Source: Centipeda infelix ATCC 43532
Lineage (GTDB): Bacteria > Bacillota > Negativicutes > Selenomonadales > Selenomonadaceae
Reading direction: 5' to 3'
NCBI RefSeq assembly: GCF_000234095.1
Contig: NZ_JH376799.1
Coordinates: forward strand, 215,217 to 279,216
DNA length: 64,000 bases
This document shows, piece after piece, positions 1 to 9,080 of the stretch (positions are counted from its first letter, which is position 1; every line of letters begins with the position of its first letter). A program made the position numbers and the translations under genes. The notes under the pieces are model-generated. The model was not told where the DNA came from, did not search any database, and was given only the letters and a program-made list of their open reading frames with translations.

Positions 1-460
1 TCACACCGTTCTTGTCGCCGAGCTTCTTGAGGTAGCTGCCGATGACCACATCCGTCTCGACATCCATCATAACGACGTGCTTCTTGTTGTTCATCGCGTC
101 GATTGCAATCTTCACACCGACTTCGGGCACGCCCGTCACGTCAATGGCGACCTCGACGAGGTTCGCGTGCGAGATAAACGCGTCGTTCTCCGTCGCGACG
201 TATTTGCCCTGCTCCATAAAATGGTTTGCCTCTTCGAGCGTCTTTGCAACGGCGATATCCTCGTCACTGATGCCCGCACTATGGAATGCTTTTATCACCT
301 TTTCAAGGGTATGATCTGCAACAATGGCGGGCATGATGCCCTTCATGAGGGCCATCTGCGCAACCAGACCGCGCCCCATCTGCCCCACGCCCACAATGCC
401 CGTGCGGATGATCTTGCCCTCTTCCTCGCGCTTTGCAAGCTTTTTGTGCATATTCAGCAT
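1..460 (-). CDS. NAD(P)-dependent oxidoreductase, homoserine-dehydrogenase-like (partial, 3' end missing)
   Basis: The first 153 codons of a gene whose C-terminus lies outside the window. The N-terminus carries a Rossmann nucleotide-binding loop, GVGQMGRG, about 24 residues in. Later segments (VEVAIDVTGVPEVG and KKHVVMMDVETDVV) resemble the predicted homoserine dehydrogenase/SAF-domain oxidoreductases of COG4091, cytosolic enzymes whose substrates are mostly unknown. The ATG at 458-460 is preceded by a strong GGAAGGAG ribosome-binding site and by its own promoter. It follows groEL but is separated from it by a strong terminator, so it is probably transcribed alone. Family assignment is fairly safe; the substrate is unknown. 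Confidence 0.75.
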   Translation of the reverse strand, partial: MLNMHKKLAKREEEGKIIRTGIVGVGQMGRGLVAQMALMKGIMPAIVADHTLEKVIKAFHSAGISDEDIAVAKTLEEANHFMEQGKYVATENDAFISHANLVEVAIDVTGVPEVGVKIAIDAMNNKKHVVMMDVETDVVIGSYLKKLGDKNGV

Positions 461-518
461 ACGAAACTCCTTCCGCCCGCCCTTTGGCGAAACATTCTTT
501 TCAGTTCTTGTCTTATCT

Positions 519-547
519 AGTATAGCACCGCATTTCCATTCGTACAA
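519..547 (-). promoter_or_regulatory. sigma-A type promoter of the oxidoreductase gene
   Basis: Read on the minus strand: TTGTAC (542-547), a 17-base spacer and TATACT (519-524), with a TGC extended -10. It lies between the groEL terminator and the start codon at 460. Confidence 0.6.
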
Positions 548-556
548 TATCGCTTC

Positions 557-576
557 CACTGAATTTATCAGTGCTT
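557..576. repeat. short dispersed palindromic repeat, copy A
   Basis: On the minus strand this reads AAGCACTGATAAATTCAGTG. It contains CACTGA and TCAGTG arms around a 5-base loop. Positions 36641-36659 match it at 18 of 19 bases, and 25423-25440 shares the core TATCAGTGCTT. It sits just upstream of the promoter -35 box. Confidence 0.45.
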
Positions 577-579
577 TCG

Positions 580-621
580 TAACAAAAATGGGTACGTTTC
601 CAACGATTCGGAAACGTACCC
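580..621 (-). terminator. rho-independent terminator of groESL
   Basis: A perfect 12-bp stem (590-601 with 610-621) and an 8-base loop. On the minus strand it is followed by ATTTTTGTT. It lies about 35 bases after the groEL stop. Confidence 0.9.
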
Positions 622-656
622 CTTCGTATCGATTCTTTTGTCCGATGTGCAGACGA

Positions 657-2285
<1,629 letters not shown>

Positions 2286-2308
2286 TTATATTGCCTCCAC
2301 GTTATCTA

Positions 2309-2590
2309 TTACAGGATTGCCAGAATATCGCTCTCACGAACGATGAGGTAGTCCTTGTCATCGACCTTGATCTCAGAGCCCGAGTACTTCGAGAAGACAA
2401 CGCCGTCGCCGACCTTGACCTCCATCGCAGCGCGCTCGCCGTTATCGAGCAGCTTTCCTGTGCCAACGGCAACGACCTTGCCCTTCTGCGGCTTTTCCTT
2501 CGCCGTGTCGGGGAGCACAATGCCGCTCGCCGTCGTGACATCGCTCTCCGCGACTTCAATGACAACACGTTCGCCCAGTGGCTTAATCAT
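2309..2590 (-). CDS. groS: co-chaperonin GroES
   Basis: The 93-residue lid subunit of the GroEL/GroES folding machine. It begins [13 protein letters not shown], carries a mobile-loop region ([14 protein letters not shown]) that contacts GroEL, and ends with the family's SDILAIL-type tail. It is the first gene of the groESL operon, preceded by a TAGGAGG ribosome-binding site, the CIRCE operator and the promoter. Confidence 0.98.
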   Translation of the reverse strand: MIKPLGERVVIEVAESDVTTASGIVLPDTAKEKPQKGKVVAVGTGKLLDNGERAAMEVKVGDGVVFSKYSGSEIKVDDKDYLIVRESDILAIL

Positions 2591-2630
2591 GGTATCTGCC
2601 TCCTAGTTTCATACAAATCTTTTCATTGTG

Positions 2631-2657
2631 TTAGCACTCTCATTTGCTGAGTGCTAA
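2631..2657 (-). promoter_or_regulatory. CIRCE operator (HrcA-binding site)
   Basis: Perfect match to the CIRCE consensus: TTAGCACTC (2631-2639), 9 bases, GAGTGCTAA (2649-2657). It lies between the promoter and groES, where the HrcA repressor acts in other Firmicutes. hrcA itself is not in the window. Confidence 0.97.
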
Positions 2658-2669
2658 CTTACGATGTCT

Positions 2670-2698
2670 ATACTAATCGTTTTAAGTCAAAAAGTCAA
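2670..2698 (-). promoter_or_regulatory. groESL promoter
   Basis: Minus-strand TTGACT (2693-2698), 17 bases, TAGTAT (2670-2675), directly upstream of CIRCE. A second TTGACT lies at 2685-2690, so the exact -10 is less certain (TATAGA is an alternative). Confidence 0.6.
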
Positions 2699-2718
2699 TA
2701 GGTATTTTGTAAAAAAGT

Positions 2719-2752
2719 CAAAAAAACAACAAAGAGCCATAAACGGCTCTTT
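2719..2752 (-). terminator. terminator of the chemoreceptor transcript
   Basis: AAAGAGCC (2731-2738) pairs with GGCTCTTT (2745-2752). On the minus strand it is followed by GTTGTTTTTTT. It lies about 90 bases beyond the chemoreceptor stop and insulates the groE promoter. Confidence 0.85.
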
Positions 2753-2844
2753 GCACAATGTGTAAAATTATGTGTATAGGAGCGATGCCACTAAGCGAAC
2801 CCTAGTGGAACAAACGAGAAAAGTGTGCGGTATGCCCAGCAGCG

Positions 2845-4569
2845 TTACTCCTTAAATGCCGCTACGAGGTTTTTGAGTCGTGCCGTCCCTTCCTTGAAGG
2901 TCCGGACCTTCGCGAGGATGTTCTCGTACTCCGCCGCCATGCCGACGACCTTCTCAGCGATGCGCGTGTTGCCCTCCGCGCCCTCGTGGGTCGCGTTGCG
3001 TATGCCCTCCATCGCCGCATTCATCTCGCTGATGGAGCCAAGCAGTTCCTGTGACCGCGTCGTTGTCGCCTCTGCGGTTTTGCGGAAGAACTCCGCATCC
3101 GCCTTGTACTGCACCGCCGTCTTGTCCATCAGGTCATAGTCGCCGCGAATGTTTTCATCGATGAAGGTGAGCAGCCTATGCGTACCGTCAGAGAGTGCCT
3201 GCACCGAGCCCGTAACCTGCCCCGTGAGCCCCTTGATCTTCTCTGCCGTTCCGCGCGACTGCTCGGCGAGCTTTCCGACCTCACCCGCGACCACGGCAAA
3301 GCCGCGCCCCTGCTCACCTGCACGCGCTGCTTCGATGCTCGCGTTCAGCGCGAGGAGGTTCGTCTGTTCGGCGATCTCCGAGATCTCCAGCGTAAGCTGT
3401 CCGATCTGATCGACCACCTTCGCGGATTCGATGGCCTCTGCGACCGCTGACTTCGTCGAGCCGTAGATCTGACGCGTATTGATACGCGACTGCTCCATCG
3501 TCGTCTGGAGATCGGCAGCACGCTGTGCAACCTCGCGCGTATACTCCTCGCTCTCGTGTGCTGCGTCTGATGCCCCCTTGATCCCATCATTCAGCTCACC
3601 GCTGAGATGCTGGACACTAGATGTAGAGGCTGCCGTCTCCTCCATGCCTGCGGACATCTCCTCGGTCACGGCAGACATGTCCTGCGTGTCATTGTTGAGC
3701 CCGTGCAGCATCTCCTCAAGCTCGGCAACCATCGCATCGGTCTGCTCCGCCTCCTCGTGCACCTGCTTCATAAAGCCCTGCATCTTGCCGAGGGCCTTGA
3801 CCACCGTACCGATTTCATCCGCACGGTCAGAGAGTTCGCGTGGAATCTCGCGTGAGAGGTCTCCGGACGCGACAGCGCTCAGATGTCCGATGGAGGAGGC
3901 GAGCGGATCGGAGATGTTATCTGCAATGCGGCGGGATACAATCATACCAAACCCTACTGCAATGACAATGATGATAATAAAACTGTAAACGGTACGCTCA
4001 TAGCGCACATTGTTCGCCTCAAAGAGCTGCTTCCCTTGGAACACGTTATCGGGTGTGAGCACCGCCATATTGCTTGAGATGATGGTAAGCGCAGCAAGAT
4101 TGTCAAAAATCGCAACGCGATCCTCGGGGGTTGTCCCCATATTGTTGACCGCACCGACCTTGTCCGTCGCAACACTCAGATTTTTTTCCAAGTCGGCGAT
4201 CGTCGCCTGTGCCCGCTCACTCGTGTCAATCTTCTTGAGCTCCTCCATATCGTGACGGATCACCGCCAAATTGCCGAGCACATCGTCGACAAGAATCTTG
4301 CGGTTATCCGCTGTGATCCCCTCCTGTAGGATGTACGGCACGTTGACACTGATCTTCCGCAGGCGCGTATTCGCATCATTCAGATACTGCGTTGTCATGA
4401 GGTTGTGATGATACATATCGTCAAGCGACTGCTTCGCCTGATAGTTCGAGTAGATACCGACGACGGCGACAACGAGGATGGCTGCCAAGAGGAATACGGA
4501 CAGGATGAACACCTTTGTCCGCACGGCATAGTCCTTCATTGCCTCCGCAGAGATGAACGGCAAATTCAT
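2845..4569 (-). CDS. methyl-accepting chemotaxis protein
   Basis: Transmembrane chemoreceptor of 574 residues that signals to CheA through CheW. TM1 is at about 18-41, followed by an extracytoplasmic helical sensor resembling the four-helix-bundle type (42-193). TM2 is at 194-211, followed by a HAMP segment (about 212-265) and a long cytoplasmic coiled coil. The conserved hairpin tip, with [16 protein letters not shown] and [11 protein letters not shown], lies at about 395-440. The gene starts 13 bases after the stop of a sugar-binding lipoprotein gene and ends in a terminator. The pairing suggests the lipoprotein may present ligand to this receptor; that is inference. Confidence 0.93.
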   Translation of the reverse strand: MNLPFISAEAMKDYAVRTKVFILSVFLLAAILVVAVVGIYSNYQAKQSLDDMYHHNLMTTQYLNDANTRLRKISVNVPYILQEGITADNRKILVDDVLGNLAVIRHDMEELKKIDTSERAQATIADLEKNLSVATDKVGAVNNMGTTPEDRVAIFDNLAALTIISSNMAVLTPDNVFQGKQLFEANNVRYERTVYSFIIIIVIAVGFGMIVSRRIADNISDPLASSIGHLSAVASGDLSREIPRELSDRADEIGTVVKALGKMQGFMKQVHEEAEQTDAMVAELEEMLHGLNNDTQDMSAVTEEMSAGMEETAASTSSVQHLSGELNDGIKGASDAAHESEEYTREVAQRAADLQTTMEQSRINTRQIYGSTKSAVAEAIESAKVVDQIGQLTLEISEIAEQTNLLALNASIEAARAGEQGRGFAVVAGEVGKLAEQSRGTAEKIKGLTGQVTGSVQALSDGTHRLLTFIDENIRGDYDLMDKTAVQYKADAEFFRKTAEATTTRSQELLGSISEMNAAMEGIRNATHEGAEGNTRIAEKVVGMAAEYENILAKVRTFKEGTARLKNLVAAFKE

Positions 4570-4582
4570 GGCACTCCCCTCC

Positions 4583-5503
4583 TCACTTCATCTGTGCGAT
4601 ATTGTCCGCTGTGATGGACGTAAACGGAATCGCGAGATCCCCACTCGGCGGATTGCCCTTGAGGAAGCCCTCTGCAAGCGTAAGGGCACCCTCGCCCTGT
4701 GCCTTTGCATCCTGCTTGATGGTCTGCGCCATCTCTCCCGCCTCGACGGCAGCGAGCCCTGCCGGGGTCGCGTCAACGCCCGACACCAGGCATCCCTTGA
4801 GACGGTTCGCCCCCTTGAGAGCCGCAACGGCACCAAGTGCCATACCATCGTTGCCCGCAACGACACCATTGATCTCGGGGAACATATTCATCCAGAGCAT
4901 CATGGTCTTCAAAGCCTCAGCCTTGCTCCATCCGGCATCCACGAACGAGAGCAGCTGAACGTCGGAACGCTTGTCCAGGCACGCAGCCTTAAACCCCTCC
5001 CAGCGCCCAACGGCACTGCTCTGGGTCGCATCGCCCTGCAAGTACACAATCTTCGCATTCGACGGCAGATGCGCCGCCATGTATTCGCCCTGCATACGCC
5101 CTGCTTCTACATCGTCGGAATAGGCGCGGAGCACCTGTCCGCCCGCAACGCTGCGGTTGACTGTGATGACGGGAATACCCGCATCGTTTGCCTTTTCAAT
5201 GGTCTTAACGATGCTGGAACCATCGGCAGCAAGCAGGATGATTGCCCCCGCACCGCTGCTGATCGCCTCGTTCAGCTGGTCGATCTGCATATTGCCGTCG
5301 CTCTTCGCGTCGAGGAATTCGACCTCGACACCGTCCGCCTTCGCCTTCGCGGCAAAGGCCTCCTTGATCTGCGTGCAGAAACCGTCACTGTCATCGTAGT
5401 TCGCATAGATGATGCGGTCCGAACTCCCTCCCATCAGCCCGCAGCCCGCCAGCCCGAAACACACGGCAGGCAGGAGCAACAGCCCCAACATTCTCATTTT
5501 CAT
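4583..5503 (-). CDS. RbsB-like substrate-binding lipoprotein
   Basis: Predicted 306-residue lipoprotein of the periplasmic-binding-protein type I (sugar) family. The ATG at 5503 was chosen over an upstream ATG because AAAGGAG sits just before it and because it gives a proper lipoprotein signal ending LAGC (Cys21). The mature protein shows the binding-protein fold, with [12 protein letters not shown] at the start, [33 protein letters not shown] and [12 protein letters not shown]. No permease or ATPase gene adjoins it; the partner is a chemoreceptor 13 bases downstream. A sensory role is therefore more likely than transport, although a distant transporter cannot be excluded. The ligand is not identifiable. 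Confidence 0.85.
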   Translation of the reverse strand: MKMRMLGLLLLPAVCFGLAGCGLMGGSSDRIIYANYDDSDGFCTQIKEAFAAKAKADGVEVEFLDAKSDGNMQIDQLNEAISSGAGAIILLAADGSSIVKTIEKANDAGIPVITVNRSVAGGQVLRAYSDDVEAGRMQGEYMAAHLPSNAKIVYLQGDATQSSAVGRWEGFKAACLDKRSDVQLLSFVDAGWSKAEALKTMMLWMNMFPEINGVVAGNDGMALGAVAALKGANRLKGCLVSGVDATPAGLAAVEAGEMAQTIKQDAKAQGEGALTLAEGFLKGNPPSGDLAIPFTSITADNIAQMK

Positions 5504-5569
5504 GGTAATCTCTCCTTTCGCACAGAAAAATCGGACTGTGTGGAACATATAGTTCGCAGACGCAAAGAA

Positions 5570-6070
5570 TCACATCTTCTTGACCGGAACAGGTCCGCGC
5601 GAGAGCGCAATCGCACCTGTCCGCGCAGTCTCGATGATGCCGTAGTCGGACAGGAGCTCCGAGAGCGCATCGATCTTTTTTGCATCGCCTGTCAGCTCGA
5701 TGACGACGTTCTCCACGCCGACATCCACGATGCGTGCGCGGAAAATGTTCACTACATCGATGATCTCCGCACGGTTCTCCTTCGTTGCGCGCACCTTGAT
5801 GAGCACGAGCTCGCGTGTGATGGACTCCAACTGCGTGAGGTTGACGATCTTCACCACGTCGATGAGCTTCGAGAGCTGCGTCACAACCTGCCGCAGCTCG
5901 TTCTCCGAGGCAACGGAGACGACGATGTTGATGCGCGTGACATCCGGCTCCTCCGTATAGCCGGCGGAGATGCTTTCGATGTTGAATGCGCGGCGACTGA
6001 TGAGTCCTGCGATATGCGTGAGGACGCCGGGCTTGTTGTCGACGAGCACGGCAAGCAAATACTTATCCAT
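5570..6070 (-). CDS. ilvN: acetolactate synthase small (regulatory) subunit
   Basis: Regulatory subunit of acetohydroxyacid synthase (branched-chain amino acid synthesis), which confers valine feedback control on IlvB. The 166-residue product starts MDKYLLAVLVDNKPGVL. It has an N-terminal ACT domain with the HIAGLISRRAFNIESI signature, then the ALS_ss C-terminal domain. The ATG at 6070 is one base after the ilvB stop, which points to translational coupling. The longer upstream frame lies inside ilvB and was rejected. Confidence 0.95.
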   Translation of the reverse strand: MDKYLLAVLVDNKPGVLTHIAGLISRRAFNIESISAGYTEEPDVTRINIVVSVASENELRQVVTQLSKLIDVVKIVNLTQLESITRELVLIKVRATKENRAEIIDVVNIFRARIVDVGVENVVIELTGDAKKIDALSELLSDYGIIETARTGAIALSRGPVPVKKM

Positions 6071-6071
6071 C

Positions 6072-7763
6072 TTATCTCCCTCCGAGCACCATCTGATCGA
6101 GCCGCTTGCCGCCCGGCACCATCGGTACGACATCCGCCTCCTGCGGCACAATGACATCGATGAGACGCGCGCCCTTGGCGCGGAGAGCCTGCGGCAGCAC
6201 CTCCGCGAACTCTTCCCGCGTTTCGATACGGCAGCCCGCGACCCCCATCGCCTCGGCGAGCTTTACAAAATCGGTCTTGCCCTTGAGCTCCGAGGCGGAG
6301 TAGTGGTGACTGTAGAAGAGCCGCTGCCACTGCCCGACCATGCCGAGGATGGAGTTGTGCACGATGACAATCTTCACATCGATGTCGTTGTCCGCCATCG
6401 TCGCAAGTTCCTGGCAGTTCATCATGATGCTGCCGTCGCCCGTGATGAGAACAACCTCCTTGTCGGGGTGCGCGAGCTTCGCACCGATCGCGGCGGGCAG
6501 GCCATAGCCCATCGTACCGAGGCCGCCCGAGGTCAAGAAGTGGCGCGGTTCTGTGCAGCCGAAGAACTGTGCCGCCCACATCTGATGCTGCCCCACATCC
6601 GTAACGCAGATCGCATCCTGCGGAACGAGCTCACGCACACGACTGATAAGCTCCTCGGGGCGGATGTCCTCCGATGCCTTCCAGCCAAGCGGATGGGCGC
6701 GCTCCATCGAGAGCACCTCACCGCGCCACGGGCGGAAGCGCACGGGAAGCTCCTCTGTGCTGCTGTTCTTCACCACATCCAGAAATGCGGGCAGTGTCTC
6801 GCGCAGATCGCCGATAACGGAAATATCCGCGCACACATTTTTGTTGAACTCTGCCGGATCTATATCAAAGTGCACGATCTTCGCCTTCGGTGCGAATGCC
6901 GCTGTGTTCCCTGTTACGCGGTCGCTGAAGCGCGTGCCGAGCGCGATCAGGAGGTCGCACTCCTGAATCGCCATGTTCGAGGCATAGGCACCGTGCATCC
7001 CCGCCATGCCCGTATAGCCCTCTGTCTCTGCAGGAACGCTGCCGATGCCCATGAGGGTTGCAACGGACGGCATTCCCGTCAGCGTAAGGAGCTCACGCAC
7101 ATATTCCGACGTATCCGAGAGCACGACACCGCCGCCCACAAAGAGCAGGGGGCGATGCGCGGCAGCAAGTGCCTCTACCGCCTCCCATACAGCGGGCACC
7201 TCGTAGGGGACATCCCCCGTATAGCCGTGCAGTTCCACCATCTCCGGATAGCAGTACTCGATCGGCCTATCAAAGACATCCTTTGCCACGTCAATGACGA
7301 CGACACCGGGGCGACCCGTACGCGCGATATAGAACGCCTCCTTCACCACGCGCGGAATGTCGTTCACGTCCTTGACGAGATAGTTGTGCTTCGTGATCGG
7401 CGTTGTGATGCCGACGATGTCCGCCTCCTGGAACGAATCTTTGCCGATGTACGGATTCGCGACCTGTCCCGTGATGCAGACCATCGGCACGGAGTCCATG
7501 TGCGCCGTCGCAATGCCCGTCACGAGATTCGTTGCACCGGGGCCCGAGGTCGCAAACGCAACGCCGACCTTGCCTGAGGCTCTGGCATAGCCATCCGCCG
7601 CGTGCGCCGCCCCCTGCTCGTGACGCGTTAGGATATGCGAGAATTTCATTTTATAAACTTCATCGTAAAGCGTAAGGACAGCACCGCCCGGATAGCCAAA
7701 CACGACCTCGACGCCCTCTGCCTTCAGGCTCTCCAAGAGAGCGCGTGCACCATTCATCTGCAA
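6072..7763 (-). CDS. ilvB: acetolactate synthase large (catalytic) subunit
   Basis: Thiamine-diphosphate enzyme that condenses pyruvate to 2-acetolactate, or pyruvate plus 2-oxobutyrate to acetohydroxybutyrate: the first common step to valine, leucine and isoleucine. The 563 residues cover the full family length. The catalytic glutamate lies in RHEQGAAHAADGYAR near residue 47. The diphosphate/Mg motif begins GDGSIMMN. The start used is a TTG seven bases after AGGAGG; an ATG two codons further in is the alternative. The promoter and a candidate attenuator lie immediately upstream. Confidence 0.96.
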   Translation of the reverse strand: MQMNGARALLESLKAEGVEVVFGYPGGAVLTLYDEVYKMKFSHILTRHEQGAAHAADGYARASGKVGVAFATSGPGATNLVTGIATAHMDSVPMVCITGQVANPYIGKDSFQEADIVGITTPITKHNYLVKDVNDIPRVVKEAFYIARTGRPGVVVIDVAKDVFDRPIEYCYPEMVELHGYTGDVPYEVPAVWEAVEALAAAHRPLLFVGGGVVLSDTSEYVRELLTLTGMPSVATLMGIGSVPAETEGYTGMAGMHGAYASNMAIQECDLLIALGTRFSDRVTGNTAAFAPKAKIVHFDIDPAEFNKNVCADISVIGDLRETLPAFLDVVKNSSTEELPVRFRPWRGEVLSMERAHPLGWKASEDIRPEELISRVRELVPQDAICVTDVGQHQMWAAQFFGCTEPRHFLTSGGLGTMGYGLPAAIGAKLAHPDKEVVLITGDGSIMMNCQELATMADNDIDVKIVIVHNSILGMVGQWQRLFYSHHYSASELKGKTDFVKLAEAMGVAGCRIETREEFAEVLPQALRAKGARLIDVIVPQEADVVPMVPGGKRLDQMVLGGR

Positions 7764-7774
7764 TAGAACCCCTC

Positions 7775-7830
7775 CTAAACAATAAAAGCACCGATCATGC
7801 AGCCCGTATATGGGGTCTCATGTCGGTACT
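7775..7830 (-). promoter_or_regulatory. candidate transcription attenuator of ilvBN
   Basis: On the minus strand, bases 7830-7820 pair with 7798-7787 to give an 11-bp stem with one bulged base. A possible inner CCC/GGG stem lies in the loop. CTTTTATTGTTT follows, just before the ilvB ribosome-binding site. The shape is that of an intrinsic terminator in a leader, and its 5' arm overlaps the end of a tiny leader frame. Function is inferred. Confidence 0.45.
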
Positions 7831-7847
7831 TTCAATTGTATCCCCAT
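7818..7847 (-). CDS. possible ilv leader peptide (9 codons)
   Basis: The short frame ATG-GGG-ATA-CAA-TTG-AAA-GTA-CCG-ACA-TGA would encode MGIQLKVPT. It contains one codon each for isoleucine, leucine and valine, the three end products of the pathway, and its stop lies in the terminator-like stem. GAAAGAG upstream is a weak ribosome-binding site. Classical leader peptides carry more regulatory codons, so this is tentative. Confidence 0.3.
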   Translation of the reverse strand: MGIQLKVPT

Positions 7848-7860
7848 AATACACTCTTTC

Positions 7861-7889
7861 ATTATAGGGCTTTCTCATATTTTTTACAA
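7861..7889 (-). promoter_or_regulatory. ilvBN promoter
   Basis: Minus-strand TTGTAA (7884-7889), 17 bases, and a consensus TATAAT (7861-7866). It is placed between comF and the ilv leader. Confidence 0.75.
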
Positions 7890-7909
7890 GCAAATCCCCA
7901 CACCACCGC

Positions 7910-8560
7910 TCACAGATGCTCGCTCGCAAGCACAAAGGCATAGACGCGACGTGCTCCTGCACGTTTCAGCGTGCGTGCGCATTCGGTGAGGGTCGCCCCC
8001 GTTGTCATGATATCATCCACGAGGAGAACATCCCGCCCCTCGACATACGTTCCCTCCGTCACGGCGAATGCACCTCGGAGTTCCCGCCGCCGTTCCGTAC
8101 GCGTCTGTTCATAGAGCGGCGCTGTCTCGCGCGTACGGACGAGAAGTGCGTACAGCGCGATACCATGCGACGAGAGCCACGGAGCAAAGATCGCCTCTGC
8201 CTGATTGAACCCGCGGTCCTGCACACGCTGCGGCGCAAGCGGAACGGGTACGGCAACGAGCGGGTGCGGCAGTCCCGTCAGCACAGCCGCCCCCGCCGTG
8301 AGAATCGTATGAAGCGCAGGGAGCGCTTCCCTCTTTTTTTGGTATTTCAGCGCACGAAGGAGGTCACGTACGCCCTCCCGATACTGCGCAAACGCCCATA
8401 TACCATCGAGGTATTCCCGCGCATCCCCCATGCGTGCGAGAACGTGCAGACCGATCAGTCGCTGCGCACATGTCGGACAGAACGCGCCCCTGCACTCGAC
8501 GTAGGCGGAACAATTCGGGCAACGCGGCGGAAACAGGAAGTTTAGAAATGCTCTGAACAC
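7910..8560 (-). CDS. ComF family phosphoribosyltransferase-like protein
   Basis: Member of the ComF/GntX family, associated with DNA uptake or recombination in competent bacteria. The N-terminus has a zinc-finger-like PPRCPNC...CPTC. The C-terminal half is a type I PRTase-like fold with RGFNQAE and the phosphoribosyl-binding loop VLLVDDIMTTGAT. The longest frame starts near 8695, but its first 45 residues look non-coding. GTG at 8560 is eight bases after GGAG and gives the family-like start MFRAFLNFLFPPRC (GTG at 8563 is an alternative). No other competence gene adjoins. Confidence 0.85.
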   Translation of the reverse strand: MFRAFLNFLFPPRCPNCSAYVECRGAFCPTCAQRLIGLHVLARMGDAREYLDGIWAFAQYREGVRDLLRALKYQKKREALPALHTILTAGAAVLTGLPHPLVAVPVPLAPQRVQDRGFNQAEAIFAPWLSSHGIALYALLVRTRETAPLYEQTRTERRRELRGAFAVTEGTYVEGRDVLLVDDIMTTGATLTECARTLKRAGARRVYAFVLASEHL

Positions 8561-8590
8561 CACTATTTCTCCAATCATTCCAAAAAACGG

Positions 8591-8619
8591 TTGCGCACAT
8601 CCTGTATTTATGATATGAT
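8591..8619 (+). promoter_or_regulatory. orphan plus-strand promoter
   Basis: TTGCGC (8591-8596), 17 bases, TATGAT (8614-8619). It is divergent from comF and convergent with tsaC, and it drives nothing annotated apart from the region ending at the terminator at 9016-9054. Confidence 0.5.
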
Positions 8620-8672
8620 AAACGCAGGAAAGAGATATATCTCCGAGTAACGTGTAGATCCAAGAAAGGAGA

Positions 8673-8976
8673 ATGTCTATTGACACAGCTTTCAAAGCGC
8701 GGTGACCATTCCACCTGATGGGAATGCATCTTTGAAGAAGCGCAGAGACAGCAAACGTATATCGCTGATCTCATCCGGCATTGCATCGGCAAAGAATGAC
8801 CGCAGCGCCGCCACCCCGAACCGTCGGATGCGTGGCAATCTTCTCTGTACGATTCGTTTTTCGAAAACCTAGCGCGCAAATTGGATGATATTTGAGATCT
8901 CCAAACGGTTTCAGCTGAACGTACAATACAAGCTCGCACGGGCACAGAGGGTGTTCGTGTGACACCCAACAACTGA
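8673..8976 (+). pseudogene. possible decayed plus-strand gene or unrecognised RNA
   Basis: AAAGGAG (8665-8671) precedes possible starts ATG 8673 and TTG 8680. The TTG frame runs to 8976 with three internal stops (8716, 8797, 8893), all TGA. Between them it reads as plausible protein, for example IFEEAQRQQTYIADLIRHC and DAWQSSLYDSFFENLARKL. A second frame is open from GTG 8702 to TAG 8870-8872. No family is recognised. The region lies between a plus-strand promoter and a strong plus-strand terminator, so it is probably transcribed. It may be a frameshifted relic or a non-coding RNA. It is the only gene-free stretch over 300 bases in the window. Confidence 0.25.
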
Positions 8977-9015
8977 ATAAGGACGTGTTCAACTTTTATG
9001 GTAATTGTGAACTAG

Positions 9016-9054
9016 CCGGCAGCTTGCTCGAAACAGAGCGGCTGTCGGTTTTTT
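9016..9054 (+). terminator. plus-strand rho-independent terminator
   Basis: CCGGCAGC (9016-9023) pairs with GCTGTCGG (9041-9048), with an inner GCTC/GAGC helix and a following TTTTTT. On the minus strand no T tract follows, so it acts on plus-strand transcripts converging on tsaC. Confidence 0.8.
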
Positions 9055-9080
9055 GATTGCGTGGAACACGCAAGCTTGTC

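Noticed and set aside
5504-5569. Sigma-28 promoter before the binding lipoprotein
   Set aside because: A GTCCGATT stretch resembles part of a sigma-28 -10, but no matching -35 lies at the proper distance.
8716-8895. Selenocysteine insertion at the TGA codons of the plus-strand frame
   Set aside because: No hairpin with a bacterial SECIS-type loop was seen directly after these TGAs, and no selenoprotein family is recognised; a relic gene or RNA is simpler.
8364-8972. 202-codon minus-strand frame spanning comF and the upstream gap
   Set aside because: Overlaps comF in another frame; residue composition is not protein-like and no motif is recognised.
8614-9054. tmRNA, RNase P RNA or 6S RNA in the orphan unit
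   Set aside because: None of the conserved sequences of these RNAs (for example a tRNA-like CCA end or the GAGGAAAGTC element) could be found by reading.
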